DNA of 8,338 nt from Acidobacteriota bacterium (GTDB lineage: Bacteria > Acidobacteriota > Terriglobia > Terriglobales > Acidobacteriaceae), in NCBI GenBank assembly GCA_021799945.1, contig JAJYZK010000120.1, positions 1 through 8,338 of the forward strand, given 5' to 3'. Positions 1-6,318 of this stretch are shown here, one piece after another (positions within the stretch are counted from its first letter, which is position 1; every line of letters begins with the position of its first letter). A model generated the notes under the pieces. The model did no database searches and was not told where the DNA came from. It saw only the letters and a list, made by a program, of their open reading frames with translations. The position numbers and the translations under genes were made by a program.

Positions 1-404
1 TTTACCCCCAGCACGACCGTCAGGTCTTCGTTGCTGGCGGGGGCCGAAATGGTCACCTTTTTTACGGATCCCCGCAGATGCGCCTTCGCTTTGGCCGCAT
101 CCGTGAAATGACCGGTGGACTCCACCACCAGCTCCGCGCCGGCGGAGCTCCAGTCGAGCTTGGCGGGATCGCGCTCGGCGAAGACCTTGATTGTTTTTCC
201 GTCGATGCTGATCGAATCCTCGCCGGCGCCGATGTGGTTGGCCAGGTTGCCGAGGATCGAGTCGTGCTTGAGCAGATGCGCCAGCGTGCTGGGGCTGGTG
301 AGATCGTTGACGGCGACGAAGTCCAGTTCAGGATTGCCGAGCGAAGCCCGTAGAACATTGCGTCCGATGCGGCCAAAACCGTTGATGCCAACCTTTACCG
401 GCAT
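1..404 (-). CDS. gap: Type I glyceraldehyde-3-phosphate dehydrogenase, N-terminal part (runs off the left edge)
   Basis: GAPDH catalyses the NAD(P)-dependent oxidative phosphorylation of glyceraldehyde-3-phosphate to 1,3-bisphosphoglycerate in cytoplasmic glycolysis/gluconeogenesis. Reading leftward from the ATG at 404, 134 complete codons are visible. They include the Rossmann nucleotide-binding motif GINGFGRIGR (residues 6-15), the cofactor-contacting ND pair (33-34), LLKHDS (44-49), VESTG (94-98) and ISAPA (119-123), all hallmarks of the family. The catalytic Cys, expected near residue 150, and the whole C-terminal catalytic domain lie outside the window, so only about 40% of the usual ~335 residues is present. 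An AAGGAG-like ribosome-binding site lies about 12 nt upstream of the ATG. There is no frameshift in the visible part; truncation is by the window edge only. The gene is divergent from the kinase gene at 780. I saw no convincing sigma-70 promoter on this strand. Confidence 0.96.
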   Translation of the reverse strand, partial: MPVKVGINGFGRIGRNVLRASLGNPELDFVAVNDLTSPSTLAHLLKHDSILGNLANHIGAGEDSISIDGKTIKVFAERDPAKLDWSSAGAELVVESTGHFTDAAKAKAHLRGSVKKVTISAPASNEDLTVVLGV

Positions 405-779
405 AAGTCAGGGTGTCTCCTTCGAAAGTTAGCTGGGTGAGGCGCGACGGGTGGGAAGTCGCGCGCTGGAGGAAAGGGCCGCTGGGTCGCGAGGGCGGGT
501 GATGAGTCATGGGTCATCGGGCAGCGGTCATCGGTGAGCGGTCGCCGATCAACGGTCAACGGTCGATCCGAGGGGAATCCGGTCGTTGGAGATCGAATTG
601 CCCGGTTTCGGATTCCCGCTACCCCAGGAAAAAACGCTTGCGCGCCGGGCGATGCAAGAAGCTCCGGAGCGGCGCCTTCCACCGGCAGGGCGGGTTCCTG
701 GTTATTGGCGAATGTTGAAAACCTCGTCTAACTCCAGTTCAGTGTACCAAAGGACGGGCGCCCAAAGAGGTTCGCAAGT
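405..779. other. Divergent intergenic region between gap and the kinase gene
   Basis: This 375-bp spacer separates two divergently oriented genes and should hold both promoters. I see no coding signal: the open frames crossing it are short, have no family resemblance and run through a simple-sequence repeat. The gap ribosome-binding site lies near 416-422 and the heptamer repeat at 496-565. A TTGAAA at 715-720 on the plus strand could be a -35 element, but nothing resembling a -10 follows at the right distance. An AAAGAGG at 764-770 is the likely ribosome-binding site of the downstream gene. Confidence 0.6.
496..565. repeat. Tandem degenerate heptamer repeat, ten 7-bp units (consensus NCGGTCA)
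   Basis: In exact 7-bp register from 496 the units read cgggtga, tgagtca, tgggtca, tcgggca, gcggtca, tcggtga, gcggtcg, ccgatca, acggtca, acggtcg. The core GGT/GTC and the final A are kept while the first base varies. No spacers separate the units, so this is a short tandem repeat, not a CRISPR. Its reverse complement reads TGACCGN. Heptameric tandem repeats are known in intergenic DNA of other bacteria, notably the STRR class of cyanobacteria; whether this one belongs to a dispersed genomic family cannot be judged from one copy. It lies upstream of gap and of the kinase gene, so a regulatory or replication-slippage role is possible but unproven. Confidence 0.75.
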
Positions 780-1691
780 TTGCTGCGCGAGTGGCTGCTG
801 TGTTACATCCTCTTCATGCGCGAATGGATGCGCGCTCGGATGAGAAGACGCAGCAAGCACGGAGCGAATGATTCGGAGTCAACCGGAAAAATCGGCCAGG
901 AGATCCCGTCCAATCAGCCCACGCCGCTGCGGCCGGTCTATCCCGAGACGCAAGTTGCACCTATCAAGGCGGAGGTGGCGGAGGGCGAGGCCGAGGCTCA
1001 TGCCGGCGCTTCCATGGGATCTATCACGGAGCCGGAGCTCTCCACGCCGTCGCGGGCGGAGCCCGGCGAGCCGGCTGCGGGGGCGGGCGGGCCGGAACAG
1101 GGAAAGCTGGTGGTGGAGACGCAGCCCGAGTCGCCCTCCACGCCGCCTCCCGAAGCCGCGCCGGCGGCCAACAGAACTCCCAAGGGCTATGTCGTGCTGG
1201 CCATTGGATTGCCCGGCTCCGGCAAAACAACCTGGTTCAAGCGCCGGGGAGTGCTGCCGCTTTCCAGCGATATGCTGCGCAGCATCCTGTTCGACGACAT
1301 CACCGAGCAGCGATATCAGGGGCTGGTTTTTTCCACGCTTCGCTCGCTGCTGCGCGCCCGCCTCATCGCCAAGATGCCTTGGAATTATGTGGATGCGACC
1401 AATCTGTCCCACCACGAAAGGCGCCAGTGGATCAAGATGGCGAAGAGCTTCGGCTATGAGGTGCAGGCCGTCTTCTTCGACGTTCCCCTGGAGGTGTGCC
1501 AGGAGCGCAACAGCCGCCGGGAACGCACGGTGAGCCTGGACGTGATGCGCAAGATGGCCGAGCGCCTTCGCCCGCCCTCCTTTCAGGAAGGCTTCAGCAA
1601 GATCACGGTGGTGCGGGTGAAGGGAGCGCCTCCCGGCGGCCTGAACGGCGAGCCGCAAAGCGGAGGCGGCGAAGCAACCTCGGGCGATTAA
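780..1691 (+). CDS. Predicted P-loop kinase (AAA_33 / COG4639-like, polynucleotide-kinase fold) with long N-terminal extension
   Basis: A cytoplasmic ATP-binding protein resembling the kinase half of bacterial polynucleotide kinase/phosphatase and the predicted kinases of COG4639. The catalytic domain occupies about residues 136-283. It has a Walker A GLPGSGKT (143-150), then LSSDMLR (161-167), the family's YVDATNLS motif (203-210) and an Arg-rich lid-like segment RNSRRER (243-249). Residues ~30-135 are Pro/Glu/Ala/Gly-rich and probably disordered; usual family members are nearly all kinase domain, so this extension is unusual. The tail after ~283 is also low complexity. The chosen start is TTG at 780, because AAAGAGG ends 9 nt upstream; ATGs at 816, 828 and 840 are in frame but lack a clear ribosome-binding site, so the first 12-20 residues are uncertain. 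The substrate is unknown: RNA 5'-OH, nucleotide or another small molecule are all possible. A DinB-like gene follows 136 bp downstream. Confidence 0.78.
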   Translation: MLREWLLCYILFMREWMRARMRRRSKHGANDSESTGKIGQEIPSNQPTPLRPVYPETQVAPIKAEVAEGEAEAHAGASMGSITEPELSTPSRAEPGEPAAGAGGPEQGKLVVETQPESPSTPPPEAAPAANRTPKGYVVLAIGLPGSGKTTWFKRRGVLPLSSDMLRSILFDDITEQRYQGLVFSTLRSLLRARLIAKMPWNYVDATNLSHHERRQWIKMAKSFGYEVQAVFFDVPLEVCQERNSRRERTVSLDVMRKMAERLRPPSFQEGFSKITVVRVKGAPPGGLNGEPQSGGGEATSGD

Positions 1692-1827
1692 CGGCCCGCG
1701 CCGGAAGCGGTATGGCTCCGCCTCCCGCCGGTCCGCTGCCGTTCCGAGTGCGCAGCGTGCGCGACTGGAAGCTGCCCGGTAAGAGCCGCGGGAAGGGAAT
1801 GGGCAGAGAATCGACGGGCGGGAGCTT
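1692..1827 (+). other. Spacer between kinase and DinB-like genes, with a weak GC-rich inverted repeat
   Basis: Shortly after the kinase stop, GGAAGCGG (1703-1710) and CCGCCTCC (1718-1725) can pair with one mismatch across a 7-nt loop. No T-run follows, so it is at best a weak terminator or an mRNA 3' structure. I see no clear promoter for the DinB-like gene, which may be read through from the kinase gene. Confidence 0.3.
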
Positions 1828-2415
1828 ATGACCGGATCTTCGGATGCCGCCGCGAGGCAGGCCCAGCGCCAGCCTGTCCCTGCAGGGCGCGAACCGGAGC
1901 CTTGGCTGCGCGGAACACTCACCGCGATTCCGCCCGTGCAAAGGGCGGTGATCCACGCCTTGGAATTGGCCGGCGAAGATTTGAGACTGTGGGGCGGCTC
2001 GCTCACCGCGGAGGAGTTCTACCGCCGCCCCTACGGCCTGCCTCCGGTCTCCTTTCACCTTCGACACATTTCCGGCAGTCTCGACCGATTCTTCACCTAC
2101 GCCCAGGGCGCGGCGCTTTCCGCCGTCCAGTTGGCCGCTCTGGCCGGCGAAATGGATGGCCCGGGCGAGCAGGAGGCCGCACTGGATGAATTTCAGGCCA
2201 GCCTGCGTCGCGCGGCCGAATACCTGCGGGAGAGCGCTGGACGCGATCTGAGCGAACCGGTGAAGATCGGCCGCAAGGAACTTCCCTCCACCCTCGGCGG
2301 ACTGTTGGTGCATGCCGCCGACCATACCCAGCGGCATGCGGGTCAGGCCGTCACCACGGCGAAATTGCTTCTGGCCATGCGCAGCGCCCCGGGCATCGGG
2401 ACGACAAAATATTAA
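1828..2415 (+). CDS. DinB-family four-helix-bundle protein (DinB_2-like)
   Basis: A 195-residue protein with the layout of the DinB/YfiT-like superfamily, mostly metal-binding four-helix bundles. Some members are thiol-dependent S-transferases (for example bacillithiol transferases); most have no known substrate. The putative metal site is visible: SFHLRHISGSLDR (75-87) gives His77/His80 in the second helix, and HAADHTQRHAGQ (162-173) gives His162, His166 and His170 in the last helix, with the H-x3-H spacing typical of the family. Residues 1-30 are Pro/Arg-rich and probably flexible. No signal peptide or membrane segment is present, so a cytoplasmic location is expected. GGAG at 1821-1824 is only 3 nt before the ATG, closer than usual, and no other in-frame start is better. 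The gene ends just before the promoter of the blaI-like operon. The fold assignment is fairly secure; the reaction is unknown. Confidence 0.82.
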   Translation: MTGSSDAAARQAQRQPVPAGREPEPWLRGTLTAIPPVQRAVIHALELAGEDLRLWGGSLTAEEFYRRPYGLPPVSFHLRHISGSLDRFFTYAQGAALSAVQLAALAGEMDGPGEQEAALDEFQASLRRAAEYLRESAGRDLSEPVKIGRKELPSTLGGLLVHAADHTQRHAGQAVTTAKLLLAMRSAPGIGTTKY

Positions 2416-2423
2416 ACAATTAG

Positions 2424-2452
2424 TTGACATCCGGCGCCCGCGGCGCTAGGAT
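2424..2452 (+). promoter_or_regulatory. Near-consensus sigma-70-type promoter of the blaI-M56-htrA operon
   Basis: TTGACA at 2424-2429 is a perfect -35 box. After exactly 17 bp comes TAGGAT (2447-2452), matching four of six bases of TATAAT. Transcription would start near 2459, giving a leader of about 75 nt before the repressor ATG at 2534. Around the -35 box is an imperfect dyad, AAC-N5-GTT (2416-2426), embedded in a short AT-rich island that contrasts with the GC-rich surroundings. The spacer contains a GCGCC-CGC-GGCGC inverted repeat (2434-2446). Either could be an operator for the BlaI-like repressor, as BlaI/MecI proteins bind dyads overlapping their own promoters; no canonical Gram-positive BlaI box (TACA/TGTA type) is seen. 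Confidence 0.7.
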
Positions 2453-2468
2453 TTCGATTGGGTCGGAA

Positions 2469-2498
2469 CCGGCCGGGAAATCGCCGAGTTCCGGCCGG
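2469..2498. promoter_or_regulatory. Twin CCGGCCGG palindromes in the operon leader (possible operator or hairpin)
   Basis: The 8-bp perfect palindrome CCGGCCGG occurs at 2469-2476 and again at 2491-2498, 22 bp apart (about two helical turns) and separated by 14 bp. Each copy is a potential site for a dimeric regulator. In RNA the two copies can also pair with each other as an 8-bp all-GC stem with a 14-nt loop. The position, between the promoter and the ribosome-binding site of the repressor gene, suits autoregulation. In GC-rich DNA short G/C palindromes arise often, so function is only suggested. Confidence 0.45.
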
Positions 2499-2533
2499 CT
2501 GAGCGCCAGGAATGGCCGCAGGGGAGTGGATCG

Positions 2534-2923
2534 ATGCCGCCGAAAACGTCGCCGACGCTGACCGAAGCCGAGCTGCGGTTGATGAAGATCCTCTGGGCCC
2601 GCGGGGAGTCCACGGTGGCGGAGATTGAAGCGTCGCTTCCCGGAAAGGACGCGCTGGCCTACAACTCGATCCTGACGACCATTCGGATTTTGGAGCGGAA
2701 GGGCTACGTCGAGCATCGGAAAGAAGGCCGGGCCTTCCTCTATGTGCCGCGAGTCGCGGAGTCGGAGGCGGGGCGGTCCGAGGTGCGGCACGTGCTGCAG
2801 CGCTTTTTTGGAAACTCCAGAGAACGGCTTTTGCTATCTCTGCTGGGTGACCGCTCCGTAAGCCCGGAGGAACTCGAGCGGCTGAAAGAAATGATCGCGA
2901 AGGAAACGGACGCCGCGAAGTAA
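2534..2923 (+). CDS. blaI: BlaI/MecI/CopY-family transcriptional repressor
   Basis: A 129-residue winged-helix repressor of the penicillinase-repressor family. The N-terminal DNA-binding domain starts with LTEAELRLMKILW (9-21) and includes the recognition-helix region AYNSILTTIRILERKGYV (42-59) and the wing HRKEGRAFLYVP (61-72). The C-terminal dimerisation helices include VRHVLQRFFGNS and SPEELERLKEMI. The length matches the family. In known systems the protein represses its own operon and is inactivated when cleaved after its membrane M56 partner is activated; the gene for such a partner follows 22 bp downstream. GGGGAG (2521-2526) lies 7 nt before the ATG, a strong ribosome-binding site. 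The name reflects family membership; the target here need not be a beta-lactamase, and none is present in the window. Confidence 0.93.
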   Translation: MPPKTSPTLTEAELRLMKILWARGESTVAEIEASLPGKDALAYNSILTTIRILERKGYVEHRKEGRAFLYVPRVAESEAGRSEVRHVLQRFFGNSRERLLLSLLGDRSVSPEELERLKEMIAKETDAAK

Positions 2924-2945
2924 AGGCGAGGGAGGGTCGGCGGAG

Positions 2946-4415
2946 ATGACGTGGATGCAGCAGAGCGGAGCTTTCGCGGCCCATGCGTTGCAGGCGTCCC
3001 GAGCCTTGGCCCCGATGCCGGCTCAGTATCTTCTGTCGGCCATCTGGCAGGGAAGTCTTCTGGCGGCCGGCGCCGGTCTTCTGCTGAAGGCGGCGTCGCG
3101 ATTGAGCGCCGGAGCCCGCTTCGTGGTCTGGGCCGCGGTCTTTGTCCTTGTAGCGCTGCTGCCGCTGGGGGCCGTGCCGGGCGCGTGGCCCGGCGCCGGA
3201 CTGGTGGCGGGAGTCCCCCTGGCGGGCCGCCCGATGCTGCAAATTCCATCCGGCTGGGCGGTGGCCATCGACGCCGCCTGGTGCCTGGCGGCGGCCGTTG
3301 CGCTGTCCCGCATCGCCTCAGAGCTGTTGCGGCTGCGCCGGGTGACCAAGGCCTCGTGGCGGCCGGCGCCGGAAACCGTTCCGGAGCAGGTAAAGCCGCT
3401 TCTGGTCTCGGCTGCCGGCAGGAGCGGGGTGGATCTGCGCCTCTCCAGCCGCGTGGAATCGCCCTGCGCCGTGGGATTGCTGCATTCGGCGATTCTTGTG
3501 CCGGAATGGCTGTGGGCCAGGCTGGGAGCCGAGGAATTGCGGCAGATTGTTCTGCATGAGATGGCCCACCTGCGCCGGGGAGACGACTGGAGCAACCTTC
3601 TGCAGAAGCTTCTCTGCGCCCTGTGCCCTCTGAATCCGGCGCTGCTGTGGGTGGAAAGACAGCTCAGCTCCGAGCGCGAGATGGCCTGCGACGAAGCGGT
3701 GCTGGAGGAAGCGTCCAGCCCGGGCTCCTACGCGGCCTGTTTGACCGGCATCGCCGAAGCCCGCCTCCAGAGGGAGCGCCTGGAGCTGGCGCCCTCCGCC
3801 TGGCGGAGACCCTCGGAGTTGACGCGCCGGGTGCAGGGCATTCTGGATCGCAGGCGCAGGCTCGGTCCATTGCTTTCCGGCGGCGTGGTCGGCCTCTCGC
3901 TCGTCCTGCTGCTGCTGGCGGCCGGCGAACTGGCGAGAAGTCCGCGGATCGTCTCCTTTACCGCGCCCGAGGGCAACGCCGAGCTGGCCGCATCGGCCCG
4001 ACCCGTATCCTCCGACCGCGCGTCGCTGTATCGGCAGGCGGCCCTGCGCGCGAACGGCCCGGCGGCAAATCGCGCGCTCGGGGCGCAAAGGCCGACGCCC
4101 GCGCGCCTTGAAGAGGCGACATTTACGTATTTCCGATTCAGCGCTTCCGCGCGGGGCGCCATTCGCCCGCGCGCGCTTTCCCGCGCCGGAATGCGCCCCG
4201 CGGCCTGGCGCAGGCAGACGGCGGGCCGTGAGCCGCGCATGTTTTCCCGCACGGTCTCCTATCGCTCCCAGCGGAGCAGCGCCTGGCTGGTGCTGGCCTG
4301 GCCTCTGCCGCAGATGTCCGTCGAAGCATTCTTTCCCGCGGAGCTGATGCTGGCTCCTCAGCCCCAGTTCCTCACTCTCCAAACTCCAACTCGCTGGATC
4401 GTTTTCAAGATCTGA
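2946..4415 (+). CDS. M56-family (BlaR1-type) membrane metallopeptidase without a penicillin-binding sensor domain
   Basis: A 489-residue polytopic membrane zinc peptidase, the likely sensor/antirepressor partner of the adjacent BlaI-like repressor. Hydrophobic segments lie at about 27-50, 57-80, 104-122 and 307-328. The cytosolic catalytic domain between the last two holds HEMAH (204-208; His204, Glu205, His208) within LHEMAHLRRGDDW, and the conserved EREMACDEAVL (243-253), which supplies the further zinc-ligand glutamate. The sequence after the last membrane segment (about 150 residues) is Arg/Ala/Pro-rich and shows no SxxK or KTG penicillin-binding motifs, unlike BlaR1; it should lie outside the membrane and may sense another cue. 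G/C at third codon positions stays high to the stop, so this tail is real coding sequence. AGGGAGGG (2929-2936) serves the ATG at 2946; the ATG at 2955, with GGAG 9 nt before it, is an alternative. htrA begins 31 bp downstream. Confidence 0.92.
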   Translation: MTWMQQSGAFAAHALQASRALAPMPAQYLLSAIWQGSLLAAGAGLLLKAASRLSAGARFVVWAAVFVLVALLPLGAVPGAWPGAGLVAGVPLAGRPMLQIPSGWAVAIDAAWCLAAAVALSRIASELLRLRRVTKASWRPAPETVPEQVKPLLVSAAGRSGVDLRLSSRVESPCAVGLLHSAILVPEWLWARLGAEELRQIVLHEMAHLRRGDDWSNLLQKLLCALCPLNPALLWVERQLSSEREMACDEAVLEEASSPGSYAACLTGIAEARLQRERLELAPSAWRRPSELTRRVQGILDRRRRLGPLLSGGVVGLSLVLLLLAAGELARSPRIVSFTAPEGNAELAASARPVSSDRASLYRQAALRANGPAANRALGAQRPTPARLEEATFTYFRFSASARGAIRPRALSRAGMRPAAWRRQTAGREPRMFSRTVSYRSQRSSAWLVLAWPLPQMSVEAFFPAELMLAPQPQFLTLQTPTRWIVFKI

Positions 4416-4446
4416 AGCCAAACCCACTACGAATCGAGGGCATCTT

Positions 4447-5997
4447 ATGCGCATTACAACTAATTTATTAATATCTAAGGTCTCCCGGACTGCGGCCTCC
4501 GCGCTCGCTCTTACCGCGGCCGGGCTTGCCGGCGCGGTCTTCTTCGGCCGCCAATCGACGGAGGCGGCCTGGGCCTCGCCGCCGCCCCTAACCGACAGCA
4601 GCGTCTCTCCGCTGCTCTCGCTCGACCAGGCGGTGGAGAATGTGGCGGCGCGGGTGAATCCCTCGGTGGTGAACATCGCCGTCACCGCGCGGGCGTCGGA
4701 GGAGCAGGCGCAGGAGGGGGATGACGGACAGAATCCCTTTGCGCAATTCTTCGGGCAGGGGGACGGTCAGGATGCCGGCCCGGGCGATGGACGGGGGCCG
4801 GAGCCGCAGCGGCAGGTGGAGCGCGCCATCGGCAGCGGCGTCATCGTTTCTCCCGACGGCTATATCGTCACCAACAACCACGTGGTCAGCGGAGCGATGA
4901 AGATCCGGGTAACGCTGCACGATCGCCGGACCTATGCGGCGAAGCTGATCGGAACGGACAAACTGACGGATCTTGCGGTGATCAAGATTGACGCCTCCGG
5001 CCTACCGGCGATGGCCTGGGGCGATTCTACGCAGTTGAAGCCGGGCGAATCGGTTTTGGCCTTCGGCAGTCCCTTCGGGTACTTCCAGTTCTCGGTCACG
5101 CGAGGCATCGTGAGCGCGGTGAACCGGCCCAATCCCTACTCCGACGACCCGCGCAAGCCCGGCGACTTCATTCAGACCGATGCCGCCATCAATCCCGGCA
5201 ACTCCGGCGGACCGCTGGTGAATGCCCGCGGGGAACTGGTGGGCATCAATACCTTTCTCATCTCCAACACCGGAGCCTTCGCCGGGGCGGGATTCGCGAT
5301 CCCCAGCCAGACGGTGCATCCGGTGGTCGAGGCGCTGATCAAATACGGCGTGGTGCATCACGGATATCTGGGCATCGGCCTGAACGATGTGACGCCTGAC
5401 AATGCGAAATTCTTTCGTCTGGACAAGAGCAGCGGAGCGGTGATTTCCCAGGTGACGCCGGGATCGCCCGCGGAGCGGGCCGGACTGCGTGTGGGCGATG
5501 TGATCACCGGATTCGATGGCCGCGCCGTGAACAGCGCAAGCGAACTCCAGGTGGCCACGGCGGAGTGCGCTCCGGGCTCGGGCGTTCAGCTTGCGATCGA
5601 GCGCAATGGAGCGCCGCGGACGGTCGAGGTGACGGTGGGTGAATACCATCGCAACGTTGCGGCCGCGGAGGCGGCCGCCGCGGGGGACGGTCATCCCCGG
5701 CTAGGCATCGCGGTCGGCGATCTGACCCCCGGCATCCGCCGCCAACTGGAGCTTCCGGAGTCTGCCCAAGGGGTAGCGGTGGAGCAGGTGCAGCCGGCCA
5801 GTCCGGCCGAGGATGCTGGAATCTCCCGCGGCGACGTGATCCTGGAGTTGAATCGCAAGCCGGTGGAGTCTGTGGAGCAGTTCCGCAGCGAAGTGCGCTC
5901 CTTGCCGCAAGGCCAGGACATGCTTCTGCTGGTATGGTCGAACGGGGGCGCCAGCTATCGCACGGTGCATCCCGATCGGCAGTCGAGCGGGATGTAA
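4447..5997 (+). CDS. degP: HtrA/DegP (Do-like) periplasmic serine protease with two PDZ domains
   Basis: A 516-residue exported protease/chaperone of the trypsin-like HtrA family that degrades misfolded envelope proteins. A basic N-terminus and hydrophobic stretch (about 15-33) form a signal peptide or signal anchor. The protease domain runs from about 60 to 300 with the triad His145 (TNNHVV), Asp175 (TDLAVIK) and Ser253 (GNSGGP). A Gln/Gly/Asp-rich LA-loop-like insert lies at ~83-122. PDZ1 (about 305-398) begins at GYLGIGL and PDZ2 (about 416-505) at RLGIAVGD. Size and order match DegP/DegQ/MucD. GAGGG (4436-4440) lies 6 nt before the ATG, and the first codons are conspicuously AT-rich, which may favour initiation. 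The 31-bp gap from the M56 gene contains no clear promoter, so co-transcription with blaI and the M56 gene is likely. That would place envelope proteolysis under the repressor/peptidase switch. A GC-rich hairpin follows the stop by 22 bp. Confidence 0.96.
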   Translation: MRITTNLLISKVSRTAASALALTAAGLAGAVFFGRQSTEAAWASPPPLTDSSVSPLLSLDQAVENVAARVNPSVVNIAVTARASEEQAQEGDDGQNPFAQFFGQGDGQDAGPGDGRGPEPQRQVERAIGSGVIVSPDGYIVTNNHVVSGAMKIRVTLHDRRTYAAKLIGTDKLTDLAVIKIDASGLPAMAWGDSTQLKPGESVLAFGSPFGYFQFSVTRGIVSAVNRPNPYSDDPRKPGDFIQTDAAINPGNSGGPLVNARGELVGINTFLISNTGAFAGAGFAIPSQTVHPVVEALIKYGVVHHGYLGIGLNDVTPDNAKFFRLDKSSGAVISQVTPGSPAERAGLRVGDVITGFDGRAVNSASELQVATAECAPGSGVQLAIERNGAPRTVEVTVGEYHRNVAAAEAAAAGDGHPRLGIAVGDLTPGIRRQLELPESAQGVAVEQVQPASPAEDAGISRGDVILELNRKPVESVEQFRSEVRSLPQGQDMLLLVWSNGGASYRTVHPDRQSSGM

Positions 5998-6019
5998 CGA
6001 TCACGCATCCGAAAGGACG

Positions 6020-6059
6020 GAGCCGCGGGAGGCGCGTCGGGGGCGCGTCCCGCCGGCTC
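6020..6059. terminator. Strong GC-rich hairpin after htrA, possible terminator
   Basis: The left arm (6020-6036: GAGCC, GCGGGA, GGCGCG) pairs with the right arm (6044-6059: CGCG, TCCCGC, CGGCTC) with small bulges and a 7-nt loop. It starts 22 bp after the htrA stop, where a terminator is expected. No T-run follows, so it may act as a Rho-assisted or mRNA-stabilising structure. The right arm overlaps the broken 3' end of the IS5-type relic, so the stem straddles or abuts an insertion/deletion junction. Confidence 0.5.
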
Positions 6060-6305
6060 GTACAGCGCGTCTTCCACGCCGGGGTCCGACAGCGCAAACC
6101 ACTGCTGCAGAAAATAGACGCGCAGCACGATGTCGAGCCCCCCTGGCTTGCGACCCATCTCGCCCTTCGGATAATGCGGTTCGATGAGCGCCAGCAACTC
6201 GGCCCACGGCATCGCCGCGTCCATTTCTTCCAGAAACTGCTCCCGCCGTGTCTTCTTCCCGTACCGCTCAAAACTTGCTTGATGGACCAACGTCATCTGC
6301 CCCAT
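6054..6305 (-). pseudogene. IS5-type transposase, N-terminal fragment
   Basis: Reading leftward from the ATG at 6305, about 84 residues match the start of an IS5-family DDE transposase: FERYGKKTRREQFLEEMD, then PWAELLALIEPHYPK, and LRVYFLQQWFALSDPGVEDALYE. These precede the catalytic region in intact members. Similarity stops at ALYEP (about 6054) and the frame runs on as unrelated Pro/Ala-rich sequence antisense to the htrA end. The DDE catalytic core, roughly three quarters of the protein, is absent, so no active transposase is made. AGGAG lies upstream of the ATG. The 3' break falls in the hairpin after htrA, suggesting a deletion between the element and flanking DNA. No terminal inverted repeat or target duplication could be identified. 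Confidence 0.8.
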
Positions 6306-6318
6306 GCGTGATCGTCTC

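Noticed and set aside
496..565. CRISPR array
   Set aside because: The units are contiguous 7-mers without unique spacers; no cas genes are present.
715..743. Plus-strand promoter with TTGAAA for the kinase gene
   Set aside because: No acceptable -10 box occurs 16-18 bp downstream.
879..2006. Long minus-strand open frame opposite the kinase and DinB-like genes
   Set aside because: High GC leaves few stops on the antisense strand. The product is Arg/Ala-rich without family motifs, whereas the plus strand carries a Walker A motif and a metal-binding His set.
3318..4685. Minus-strand open frame of 455 codons opposite the M56 and htrA genes
   Set aside because: It covers the M56 catalytic domain and the htrA start in antisense, has no recognisable domain, and is explained by codon composition of the real genes.
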